A DNA stretch of 64,000 nt from Apostichopus japonicus (taxonomy: Eukaryota; Echinodermata; Holothuroidea; Aspidochirotida; Stichopodidae): contig NC_092577.1 of assembly GCF_037975245.1 (NCBI RefSeq), positions 4,113,501 to 4,177,500 of the forward strand, given 5' to 3'. Both the position numbers and the translations under genes were made by a program. Of this stretch, positions 1 through 12,300 are shown one piece after another. A model generated the notes under the pieces. That model was given only the letters and a program-made list of their open reading frames with translations, was not told the DNA's origin and searched no databases. The stretch's first letter is position 1; each line of letters begins with the position of its first letter.

Positions 1-215
1 CAGTTTTGAAGGCTCTGTACTTTGTCCCATGTAAACTACTATTGCCCCCTGTGTACAAAAACTGCTATGCATATTTGCACTGTAATTAAGTTTACATAGT
101 AATTTGTTAATTTTGCATAGCATTCTGCGATGCGACATCCACTCTCTTCATCCATTCCACCACAGAATTGGTATAAACACTGTAATATCGTCACACTTTT
201 TTCTGATTTTTACAG

Positions 216-331
216 GCCGTGCTGGTTGACATGGAAGAAGGAGTTGTTAATGAGCTGCTCTCTGGGTCGCTTCGAGATGTGTTTGATCATCAACAGATGC
301 TTACAGATGTCTCGGGATGTGGCAATAACTG
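216..331 (+). CDS. TUBE1: TUBE1 exon (first visible)
   Basis: The exon follows a T-rich tract and tacag, and ends AATAACTG before gtgcgt. It encodes [17 protein letters not shown]... to ...SGCGNNW. The final TG is completed to Trp by the first base of the next exon. Positions 1-215 are the preceding intron; no earlier exon is seen there. Confidence 0.92.
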
Positions 332-3300
332 GTGCGTCTTACCTTATGTTTTTTATATTTCTTTGGCAATAGTTGTCATATTCAGTGTTGAAGTTGCCGC
401 AACCTGCGAGAGTTTGTGGCAAGGGCTTCGTTAACACCATTTCAATATTTCAATTACTGGTGTGTCTTTCCTTAAATTTTGGTTCACTGTCGTATTCAGT
501 GTGGAAGTTGCTGGAATCTGCCATAGTTTTTGTCAAGGGCTACATTAACACCATTTCAATCTTCATACACATGTGAATGGTATAGATTGTTGGGGGTTTC
601 AACCACTGATGTAATAATTACTGTTTCAAACTCATGGTCATGACTATATAGTAGCATTTACATTGCTTGAAATAGGGCTGGAATTCTGTCTTATGAACAG
701 TAACAGCATTTTTACAGTATTCCAGTTAACAAGGCAGTGGGACTCAAAATGTTTGGCATTATGTCTTATGGACATCATATTTATAGTACCTTTTAAACAG
801 GGCTAAGGGTCTCAGAATGTATGGAATTCTGTACAATAAACAGTAACATTAATTTACTGTATTCCTGTAAATAGGGCTGTTGGCCACAAGATGTATCAAT
901 TTCAGCATCATACACATATGACATGGCTACAGTACACAAGGCCGTGGACCATCATCTGTGTTGATTTCTATATTGTGAACAGGCTTGCTGGTCACTTCGC
1001 CCAACAACCATTTCGCCCAACCAGCCTGGTCATTTCGCCCAACCAGCCTGGTTATTTCGCCCAACCAACATGGTCATTTCGCCCAACCTTGTTGGTCATT
1101 TCGCCCAACCTTTTTTTACGTTTCTTTACTAAAGTTATACAAACTAAAGGACTTCAAGTTTCCTTAATATTCGAACATTTACTATCAAACCTATCAAACC
1201 TAACCCCTAAAACACTGATCCATCCTCAAGTTTCCTTAATATTCGGTTCGTATCCCGTAACGTTAACAATTCCTGAACGTTTCCTTTTGAAGTATAATAT
1301 TTAATCAAGGTTGGGCGAAATGACCAGGGTGGTTGGGCGAAAAGACCTGGCTGGTTGGGCGAAATGACCAGGCTGGTTGGGCAAAATGACCAGGCTGGTT
1401 GGGCGAAATGACCAGCCTGGTTGGGTGAAATGGTAAGGTTGGGCGAATGGCAGTTGGGGAAATGGTTGTTGGGCGAAGTGACCTGCTTCCGTGAACAGTA
1501 ACGTCTGTTGTATGTCTGTAAGAGCAGTGGGACACATAGTGGGTAGATTTCAATATCCTGAATTTTAACAATTATTGTATTTCTTCAAACAGGGCGGTGG
1601 GCCACAAACTGTATGGCTTTCAATATCAAGAGCAACTGACGGAGACTATTCGATTAGCCGCAGAGCATTGTGATTGCCTGCAATGTTTCTTTCTGATTCA
1701 TTCAATGGGCGGAGGTGAGTAGAAAAATTGGAATTTTGGGAAAATCTATGCTACAAAATGCCCAATGGGTGGGTGAAACTGTTAAAGAGCCCGTAAGTTA
1801 TTTACACTTCAAAAAGTTCCATTCACACTGCTCAGAGAATGAGCTATGTATTTTGACCATAGCTGTTTGTAACCCAAAAGTCAAAGTAAAAACCACCCAC
1901 CCCTTAGAACAGAGGTAACCCTTGTCACAAGGATAGAACAGTAGTTTGTGCTTGGTTAATATGAATGCTGCATAATTGTGCATGTTTATAGTGTAAGAGA
2001 TGAAGTTTCAATATGAAGGATTGGGCCATTGTTTCATCAAAGCTCCCCTTATGCATTCAATCTTCTTCAGTACTATCGTGTGGTTAATAGTAATACAATC
2101 ACTATGTTGATGTACTTTCTTGCCCAACTTTTGGCCAAGTCACAGAGATTGAGCGTATAAAAAATTCAAACCAAAACAAAAGTGTCTTATTCGTTGTTAT
2201 TGTTTTGGTAGAGAAGGAAAGCATACCTCCGATTAATGCTTTCATCTGGACCAAAACACTATCAAAGAACGGGACATCATTCTTTCAAAGTTGGCTCCAT
2301 CTCTGTGAACGGGTCAAATTATTTGGGAGAAAGTACGTCACCATGATTGTGTGATTATTTACAACACAATAGTACCGTCAACAATTGTAGAGTGACTGAT
2401 CTGTTTAGTTTGTGTTTATAATGGAATGGATTATGGGGCTTTAAGTATGGTCATGTTATTGTGATGTTAACTACCCACCTGTATGTTACGTTAACTACCC
2501 ACCTGTATGTTACGTTAACTACCCACCTGTATGTTACGTTAACTACCCACCTGTATGTTACGTTAACTACCCACCTGTATGTTACGTTAACTACCCACCT
2601 GTATGTTACGTTAACTACCCACCTGTATGTTACGTTAACTACCCACCTGTAAGATATGTTAACTCCCCAACTGTATGTTACGTTAACTACCCACCTGTAT
2701 GTTACGTTAACTACCCACCTGTATGTTACGTTAACTACCCACCTGTATGTTATGTTAACTCCCCAACTGTATGTTACGTTAACTACCCACCTGTATGTTA
2801 TGTTAACTACCCACCTGTATGTTACATTAACTACCCACCTGTATGTTACATTAACTACCCACCTGTATGTTACGTTAACAACCCACCTGTATGTTACGTT
2901 AACTACCCACCTGTATGTTATGTTAACTACCCACCTGTATGTTAACTACCCACCTATTTGTTACGTTAATGATGTCTAATTGTGTGTTACATATCTTGTC
3001 ATCTGTCAGTGTGTGTTTTGTAATAGAGAGGTTCATACATCAAATTCCTGAATAAAACTACAGCATGTTTTTATCTTGTTGTCATCAGCCTAATCTGTAA
3101 CACTCCGAACCCAGACTGCTACTCTTCGATCCCTGCTGTGTCCCTGCCCTTGACCAAGGACTTGAAATAATTAACCTAATCTGTGACTCATCCGAACCTG
3201 CCTATTACTCTTCGAGCCAGGCCGTGTCCCTGTCCTTAACCAAGGACTTACAATATTTACCCTAATCTGTGACTCTCAGAACCCAGCATATTTCTATTCA

Positions 3301-6300
3301 AACCTGGTCGTGTTCCTGCCCTTAACCAATGACCTACATTAATGACCCTAATCTGTGACTCTCAGAACCCAGAATATTTCTATTCAAACCCGGCTGTGTT
3401 CCTGCTCTTAACCAATGACCTACATTAATGACCCTAATCTGTCACTTTCCGGTGCTGCGGCCGAGTGGATAAAGGCGGTGGCATTTGAAGCAATGAGGCT
3501 TAGCAATCGGGAAGTTCGGGGTTCGATTTCCGGCCTGGTCATAGTAAGGTGGGTTTTTCATCCAAGAGCAATCTACGGTTTTCCCATCTGAAATGACTTT
3601 CTAAATTGAAAAGATTCCAAATTTGAGTTAAAATGTTAAATTGGAAGCCACCCGACGTGTAAGTTGTAATCCATAAGCCCTTGCAGGCTTCTCCCACATT
3701 TGTGGTCGCTTAAGCATCATAAAAATAACTGTTGATTATTTTTATTATTATTATTATTATTACTTTCTGAACCCTGCCTATTACTCTACGAACCAGGCCG
3801 TGTCCCTGGCCATCTTCCAATAGCCACAGTTCATACATTTGGTCTGGAAGTCTTTGAAATACATAGCAACGGGTTGTATTCTAAAAAGAAATACAAGAGC
3901 AAAATAGCTTAGTTTTGACTATGGATTATGATGATGTTCAAAGCATGTAGGTATGTACATGTTACTGACATAAACTTTGGCAAACTTTTCATGGTATCTG
4001 AAAAAATAAATTCCTTACGTCAAAGATTGGGCTGATGACGCCATGATCCACATATACGCAGCTGGTCCAGTTTAAATCTATGCTGCATGAAGAAGAAGCT
4101 GAATGATATTGTACTTTTCGATCTTGCTTTAATGCATGTTGAAATCATTATAACCTATAAGAAGAGAAGTTGCTAATATCAACTTCAGAATGGTATCTTA
4201 AAGTTGCGTATGAACTCTTGTAAACAACTTAACCGTGGCGTATTCCATTCTGTCAGTTATAAGTGTAAGAGAGTGTGCCTCTTGTTTATTCAGTGTGTGA
4301 GGTCATGCCCGCAGTTTCTTTCGTTCCTGCATGTGGCATGGAGAGATCAGGTAGCTCACTGGCATTCTAGATCTGCGTAGGGTCAGTTGTGTGACCGGAT
4401 ACTAGATCGTGTAACTCACCGGCGTTCTAGATCTGCGTAGGGTCAGTTGTGTGACCGGATACTAGATCGTGTAGCTCACCGGCGTTCTAGATCTGCGTAG
4501 GGTCAGTTGTGTGACCGGATACTAGATCGTGTAGCTCACCGGCGTTCTAGATCTGCGTAGGGTCAGTTGTGTGACCGGATACTAGATCGGGTAGCTCACC
4601 GGCGTTCTAGATCTGCGTAGGGTCAGTTGTGTGACCGGATACTAGATCGGGTAGCTCACCGGCGTTCTAGATCTGCGGAGGGTCAGTTGTGTGACCGGAT
4701 ACTAGATCGTGTAGCTCACTGGCGTTCTAGATCTGCGTAGGGTCAGTTGTGTGACCGGATACTAGATCGGGTAGCTCACTGGCGTTCTAGATCTGCGTAG
4801 GGTCAGTTGTGTGACCGGATACTAGATCGGGTAGCTCACTGGCGTTCTAGATCTGCGTAGGGTCAGTTGTGTGACCGGATACTAGATCGGGTAGCTCACT
4901 GGCGTTCTAGATCTGCGTAGGGTCAGTTGTGTGACCGGATACTAGATCGGGTAGCTCACTGGCGTTCTAGATCTGCGTAGGGTCAGTTGTGTGACCGGAT
5001 ACTAGATCGGGTAGCTCACTGGCGTTCTAGATCTGCGTAGGGTCAGTTGTGTGACCGGATACTAGATCGGGTAGCTCACTGGCGTTCTAGATCTGCGTAG
5101 GGTCAGTTGTGTGACCGGATACTTTATACTATACATGTTACTTGTGCACTGGTGTGGCAGCCAGTACAACCCATGCCGATACTGCGTGACCTTTGATGTT
5201 ATAGGAGTAAAGGATAATAAAGAGGTACGTTTTAACTATTGCGCACATTTTTCAAATCCTGTCTGTTCCTTACATCTTCAGGTACGGGATCTGGTGTTGG
5301 CACAGCAATTTTAAGTCTGCTTGAAGACGAATACCCCGACGTGTATAGGTCAGTACGACAGATACCCCAACATTTATAGGTCAGTACGACAGATACCCCA
5401 ACATTTATAGGTCAGTACGACAGATACCCCAACATTTATAGGTCAGTACGACAGATACCCCAACATTTATAGGTCAGTACGACAGATACCCCAACATTTA
5501 TAGGTCAGTACGACAGATACCCCAACATTTATAGGTCAGTACGACAGATACCCCAACATTTATAGGTCAGTACGACAGATACCCCAACATTTATAGGTCA
5601 GTACGAGAGGTACCCTGACGTTTAAAGGTCAGTACGACAGATACCCTGACGTTTATAGGTCAGTACGACAGATACCCTGACGTTTATAGGTCAGTACGAC
5701 AGGTGCCCTGACGTATATACGTCAGTACGAAAGATGCCGTGACGTTTATAGGTCAGTACGACAGATACCCTGAATTTATAGGTCAGTACAACAGGTGCCC
5801 TGACGTTTATACGTCAGTACAACAGATGCCCTGACATTTATACGTCAGTACGACAGATAAACACTTTACAGGTCAGTACGACAGATACCCTGACTTTATA
5901 GGTCAGTACGACAGATGCCCTGACGCTTAGAGGTCAGTACGACAGATGCCCCTACGTTTATAGGTCAGTACGACAGATACCCTGACGATTATAGGTCAGT
6001 ATGACAGATACCCTGATGTTTATAGGTCAGGTCAGTACAACAGATAATGTAAATAACGGTTCAACAAAACAAACTTGTTCTGATCGTCAAAGAAACTTGA
6101 TTTTATTCTCCAAATGACTATTTATTAAACCATTTTTTTTTCATGTAATAGATTTTTAACAGCAGTCTACCCTAGTGCTGATGATGATGTCATAATGTCC
6201 CCATTCAAAAACATTTTTTTTCATTTAATAGATTTGTAACAGCAGTCTACCCTAGTGCTGATGATGATGTCATAACGTCCCCGTACAATAGTGTCCTCGC

Positions 6301-9300
6301 CATGAAGCAGTTAACGGATCATGCGGACTGTGTAATGCCTGTGGAAAACCAGGTAACTCCCTAAAACAGATGCTTATGGCACAATATCCATTTTACAATA
6401 GTGTTCCGACTTATTGATCCCCCATGTCCTGATTTCTAATGGTGATTTATATGACATAATGTCCAGGGCTGTATAACACTGTCCTGACCTGTAGAAAATC
6501 GCTTAAAGGATTGGTTCAGTTGTCATACATGTTTTATGTTATATGAAAGAGGACAATAAAAGAAACACAATGGTGAAAAAACTATTCAAACAACTTTTTC
6601 GGTTAAAGAGATATTCAAGTGTAAAGTTTTATTAGATTGTGTAGAAACTGCTGAAATCTGACTAGCTGTGATGTCACATCCTCACATTCCTGAAAAGTCT
6701 TTGTTTTTTTCTCTAAATATTTTGTGAGATTTCATGACTTTCAACCAAAAGATATGTCAGGAGATCTCATATTTTTGATTATTTTATTTTCAATGTGTTG
6801 AATAATGTAAATAATTTTTAAAGAAATATATTCACAAATGTTAAGGAAGTGAGGATGTGACGTCACACCCTCACAATTAGTCTTTCTACACCAGTCGTTT
6901 TCAAAGAAATTTTGATATCTTCAAAGTGTCATATCTCCTTAATAGAGCATGCTATCATGGTAGTTTCTTCACTGTTCTTTTGTCAAACACCTGAATCAAT
7001 CTTTTAACTCCTGAGAGAGCTGCATAAAACCAGGTACTATTCCCTTATAGAAATGAGTTTACTGACTGAAATAATATCATTCAAAACTAGTATCATTTAA
7101 CAGCTTCGAATTTATTGTTATCGTTACTTTACTGACAGGCTCTAATTGACATATGCCAAAAGATATCGCAGGCTCAAGCTACTGTGAGCGGGGGTAAGAG
7201 GACCTACCCTACCCATCCCGGAGGGGGGAGGAAGAGAACCCAAAAGAAGCCTGGCAGTGGCCCTGCTTCTGGAGATGAAAAACCATTTGATGCAATGAAT
7301 GACATTGTTGCCAATTTACTTCTGAACTTAACAAGGTTCGTGTTTGTTTTCTTGCGACTATATTCCATTCAAATAGGGGAAGCAGCCTATAGTATGAAGG
7401 CTTCATTTGGAAAAGCATTGAATGGTTGAGATCAGATGTTTGGCAAAAGTCACACATTAGACCGCAAGCTTTCCCCACTGACCCCTTGATATGTGACTGA
7501 TATTTTAATTTGTGTAAGACGCTGTCTGTGAGTATGGGAAGCTTATGACATGTATTAAATCTATGCAATGTCCATCACACTTATTTTAGGCCTAGTGTTC
7601 AGCAACACAAAGTGGAAGTCAATATTTATAGCATGCACACACAGCTGGTCTAACAACAGACCAAATGTGAAATTCTTTGTCTCAAAGGGCAAACATGTTG
7701 ACCCAAGTCTTGTTATATAGTAGTGAGGATAGGGTTATCTTTAATACCATGGTTTATCTGAACCAAACACAGTATCTTGCTATGGCCTGCCTGCTGGATG
7801 GTGGTAAGTGGGTTATTCAGTCCCCCTTGTGGGGAAAATAAAATAATTGAAGGGAGTTGCCCAAAATTCAACTAAAAGAAATGGCAATATGCCATGAAAG
7901 CTCTGAACTGTCACAGGACTGTTTACTATTGAGGATAATGTATTTGTATATTGAGGATAATTTATTTGTCTATTGAGGATAATGTATTTGTCTATTGAGG
8001 ATAATGTATTTGTCTATTGAGGATAATGTATTTGTCTATTGAGGATAATGTATTTGCCTTTTTTGCTGAGCATCCAGATTGAATTAACAAAGTTTTGAAA
8101 ATGTCCGTGTCAATGTGAGAAAGTTGCTTTGTAAACATTCTAATGGTCCTTTTATTATGCTGATCTTACTTTGAGGTTGAACTTTTTACCTTTAAATCTG
8201 TTTCCAGGTATCCTCTCTAATCAATTCCCTCACCCCTCAAACTTATCTGCCTTTTCCATACAATGGCAACTTGTCATAATTGGTCTGGAAAATTTGGTAG
8301 CCCTATTCCAACATATCTTGCAATGTCATGAGTTGTGTGGTAGTAATTTTATATTAGCCAATTAATTGCAGGGGTACTTTGCCATTTACCGAATAAGAAT
8401 AGTGTTGTTATTGCATGTTGAGCTCTGCAACCATAGATGTCACCACTAATCCCTAAGCTTTTATTAAACAATTAACAGTGGCATAGTTTCTTCTGTTTCT
8501 AACAGTTCCTCCAGATTTGACGGCTCTCTTAATGTCGATTTGAACGAAATCTGCACCAACCTGGTTCCATTTCCTCGTCTCCATTACCTTGTCACTAGTC
8601 AGACACCACTTTATGCTCTTAGTGACTTAAGAATTCCTTCCAGAAGGTAACACTTTTTAAAGTTTTTTTTTCATTTTTTTTCATTTTTTTAAAAGAATAG
8701 TCCAGGTCAAAATTTCGTTTTGATATGTTAAAGAGGAACATAATCTAAGCATTCTAGTGAAGTTGTCACCTTTCGTATAATGAGTGAACTTTGAGCAAGC
8801 AGGTGTGATGTCATAGTTACACACTGATAAATAATGTTTTTTTTTTTTTTCCAGTCTATTGATTTGACCTTGGATTGGGTTGGATTACTAGTTTGTCTAA
8901 AGGGGATGTGAAGTTTATCAAATACCAATACCTATTGTACATTAATAATATGGATGCATCCCATTGTGGAGGATAAAATTAGAGGTACATATTAAAGGAA
9001 AGCAAAACATTAATTATCAGTGTGCAACTATGACCTCACACCTGTTTGCTCCAAGTTCACTTTTGGTACGAAAGGTGGCAACTTCAACTGTCAATATCTC
9101 AAATAAGGTACATAGGAATTAAATGCAAAATTTCACCAGAATGCTTCAATTATGTTCCTCTTTAATATATTAAAACGCAATTTTGAGCTGGACTATTCTT
9201 TTAAAATGCCCCCCCCCTCCCCCGCTCCATCTTCCTAAACTATGCAAAGTCACAAATTTATCCAACAGGTATAGACTGTATAAACTGAAGTATTCAAAGG

Positions 9301-12300
9301 TGGGAGAAATCGAATACCATAGAAAATATCATTTATTTCTTTAGCCAGTGCTATTATAGTCACATGGATAAAAGTGGTGGTGTTGGAAGCAATGGTACCT
9401 AGCATCTCAGAGGTTGTGGGTTCGATTCCTAGCTGACCAAAGTAACCTGGCTTTGTCATATAGCATCTCAGAGGTTGTGGGTTCAATCCCTAGCTGAACA
9501 AAGTAACCTGGCTTTGTCATATAGCATCTCAGAGGTTGTGAGTTCAATCCCTAGCTAACCAAAGTAACCTGGCTTTGTTGGACAGCCTATCAGAGGTTGT
9601 GGGCTCAATCCCTAGCTAACTTAAGTAAGCTGGCTTTGTCATATAGCATCTCAGAGGTTGTGGGTTCAATCTCTAACTGGCCAAAGTAAGCTGGCTTTGT
9701 CATACAGCATCTTAGAGGTTGTGGGTTCAATCCCTAGCTGGCCAAAGTAAGCTGGCTTTGTTGGACAGCCTATCAGAGGTTGTGGGTTCAATCCCTAGCT
9801 AACTAAAGTAAGCTGGCTTTGTCATATAGCATCTCAGAGGTTGTGGGTTTAATCCCTAGCTGACCAAAGTAACCTGGCTTTGTTGGACAGCCTCTCAGAG
9901 GTTGTGGGTTCAATCCCTAGCTAACTAAAGTAAGCTGGCTTTGTCATATAGCATCTCAGACGTTGTGGGTTCAATATCTAGCTGGCCAAAGTAAGCTGGC
10001 TTTGTCATACAGCATCTTAGAGGTTGTGGGTTCAACCCCTAGCTGATCAAAGTAACCTGGCTTTATTAGACAGCCTATCAGAGGTTGTGGGCTCAATCCC
10101 TAGCTGGCCAAAGTAAGCTGGCTTTGTCATAATGGAGATATCCACGGTTTTCCCATCTGAAATGGTCATTCCAAATTGTGAAAAATACGAAATAAGTGTG
10201 CATTGGAAAGCCACCCAATGTGTAAGTAATAAGCCATTTAAGCGTCTCCCACATGAATGCATGGCTGTCTATCACCGTAAAAATAACTGACTATTTGCAT
10301 AAATTATACCATAATTTGCAGGAAAGAATCCATCTTGAACTTATAATTATCACAAAACATGTATTGCTGGTCAATGTTTGTTTTGGGGCAGGAAAGTAAT
10401 TCTCATAAGGCCTTTCTATCTGTGGTAAACAATAGACAATCCAGCACAATCATAACTTTTTGAATTAATTTGTACTACAAAAAGGATGTGTTTTAAAGGT
10501 CTATTTTATCCATTTTTACAAATTGGATTGGTAGCCCACAGATCCTTGTGTCAACATGGGTTTTGGCCCACTTCCTAAAATATTTCTTAGGAGAAACCTC
10601 TGATATTGATTGTCAAAGGGTGAAAACTTACAAATGTGTGTCTGTTTTTTCGGTTTTACCAAACTCACTCATTTTTCGGGCAAACATCATTTGATTTTTA
10701 CGGATCATCAGTGGTATCATCGCATGAATTCAGCACTATGCAGCAATGCAGAAATGTCAGGTTTGTAGAATGTGAAGTCATAATTTTACCCAAGAGCGCC
10801 ACATTTCAAGAATGTGAGCACCATTTCATTCTTCAGAATACGTACATAGGCAGAATTACAACGCAAAATACTTGTGAATAGGCCAAATGAAGTCAATTAG
10901 TTTTTGAAGTGTAAATATTAAAATATAACTTTTTGTCGTCCGTCTGTCTGTCCGTCATTAGATTAGACCAGATGTTCAGCGATGCCTTCAGTAGGGAGAA
11001 CCAACTCATCAAAGCGGATCCCAAGAACAGCCTTTATATCGCCTGCGGATTGATTTGTAGAGGCCAAGTGGAAATATCTGACATTAGAAGAAATATAGAT
11101 AGGTCAGATGAATACATGTATATATACTATGCCATGTTGTGTTGTGTTGTGTCATGTTGCACTGTGTTGCACAGTGTTGTGATGTTTTGTATTATGGTAT
11201 GTGATGAATTCTAGTGTTGTGCATTTCTCTGCTGTACCATGCTGTATTGGCCATATAGACAGGTCAGATGAATACATGTATATATACTATGCTATGCCAT
11301 GTTGTGTTGTGTCATGTTGCACTGTGTTGTACAGTGTTGTGATGTTTTGTATTATGGCATGTGATGAATTCTAGTGTTGTGTATCTCTCTGCTGTACCAT
11401 GTTGTATATAGACAGGTCAGATGCAAACATGTACGCCATGCTATGCCATGGTTTGTTGTGTTGTGTCATGTTGCACTGTGCTGTGTAGTGATGTGATGTT
11501 TTGTATTATGGTATGTGGTGAATTCTAGTGTTGTGTTGTGTATCTCTCTGCTGTAACATGCTGTATTGGCTATATAGACAGGTCAAATGCAGACATATAT
11601 GCTATGCTATGCCATGTTGTGTTGTGTTGTGTCATGTTGCAATGTATAGTGTTGTGATGTTTTGTATTATGGTATGTGGTGAATTCTAGTGTTGTGCATT
11701 TCTCTGCTGTACCATGCTGTATTGGCCATATAGACAGGTCAGATGAATACATGTATATATACTATGCTATGCCATGTTGTGTTGTGTCATGTTGCACTGT
11801 GTTGTACAGTGATGTGATGTTTTGTATTATGGTATGTGATGAATTCTAGTGTTGTGTATCTCTCTGCTGTACCATGTTGTATTGTCTATATAGACAGGTC
11901 AGATGCAAACATGTACGCCATGCTATGCCATGGTTTGTTGTGTTGTGTCATGTTGCACTGTACTGTGTAGTGATGTGATGTTTTGTATTATGGTATGTGG
12001 TGAATTGTAGTGTTGTGTTGTGCATCTCTCTGCTGTAACATGTTATATTGGCTTGACTAGGTTACAGCCAGCATTGGTCAATAGAGCATGTATGTGTTAG
12101 GTTGTGATGTGATATGTCATGTGTTGTACAGTGTTGTGTTATACTTTGCTGTACCATGCTGTATTGGCTTAACTAGGTTGCTACCAGCATTGGTCAAAGA
12201 ACATGTTTACATACTATGTTATTTTGTGCTGTGTCATGGTATGTTTTGCTGTTTACTGTAGTGTAGTAATATTGTGTGGGAGAAAAACTTAACAGCATAG

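Noticed and set aside
2461-2979. Repetitive open frames (TTHLYVTL units)
   Set aside because: Product of the 24-bp minisatellite, which has no stop in that frame; nothing else supports a protein.
4340-6045. CRISPR-like regular repeats
   Set aside because: Direct tandem arrays without unique spacers, in an animal intron.
8512-8514. Downstream acceptor cctccag as the TUBE1 exon start
   Set aside because: It would delete SSS from the LTSSxRF pattern conserved in the family; the acceptor at 8505 fits better.
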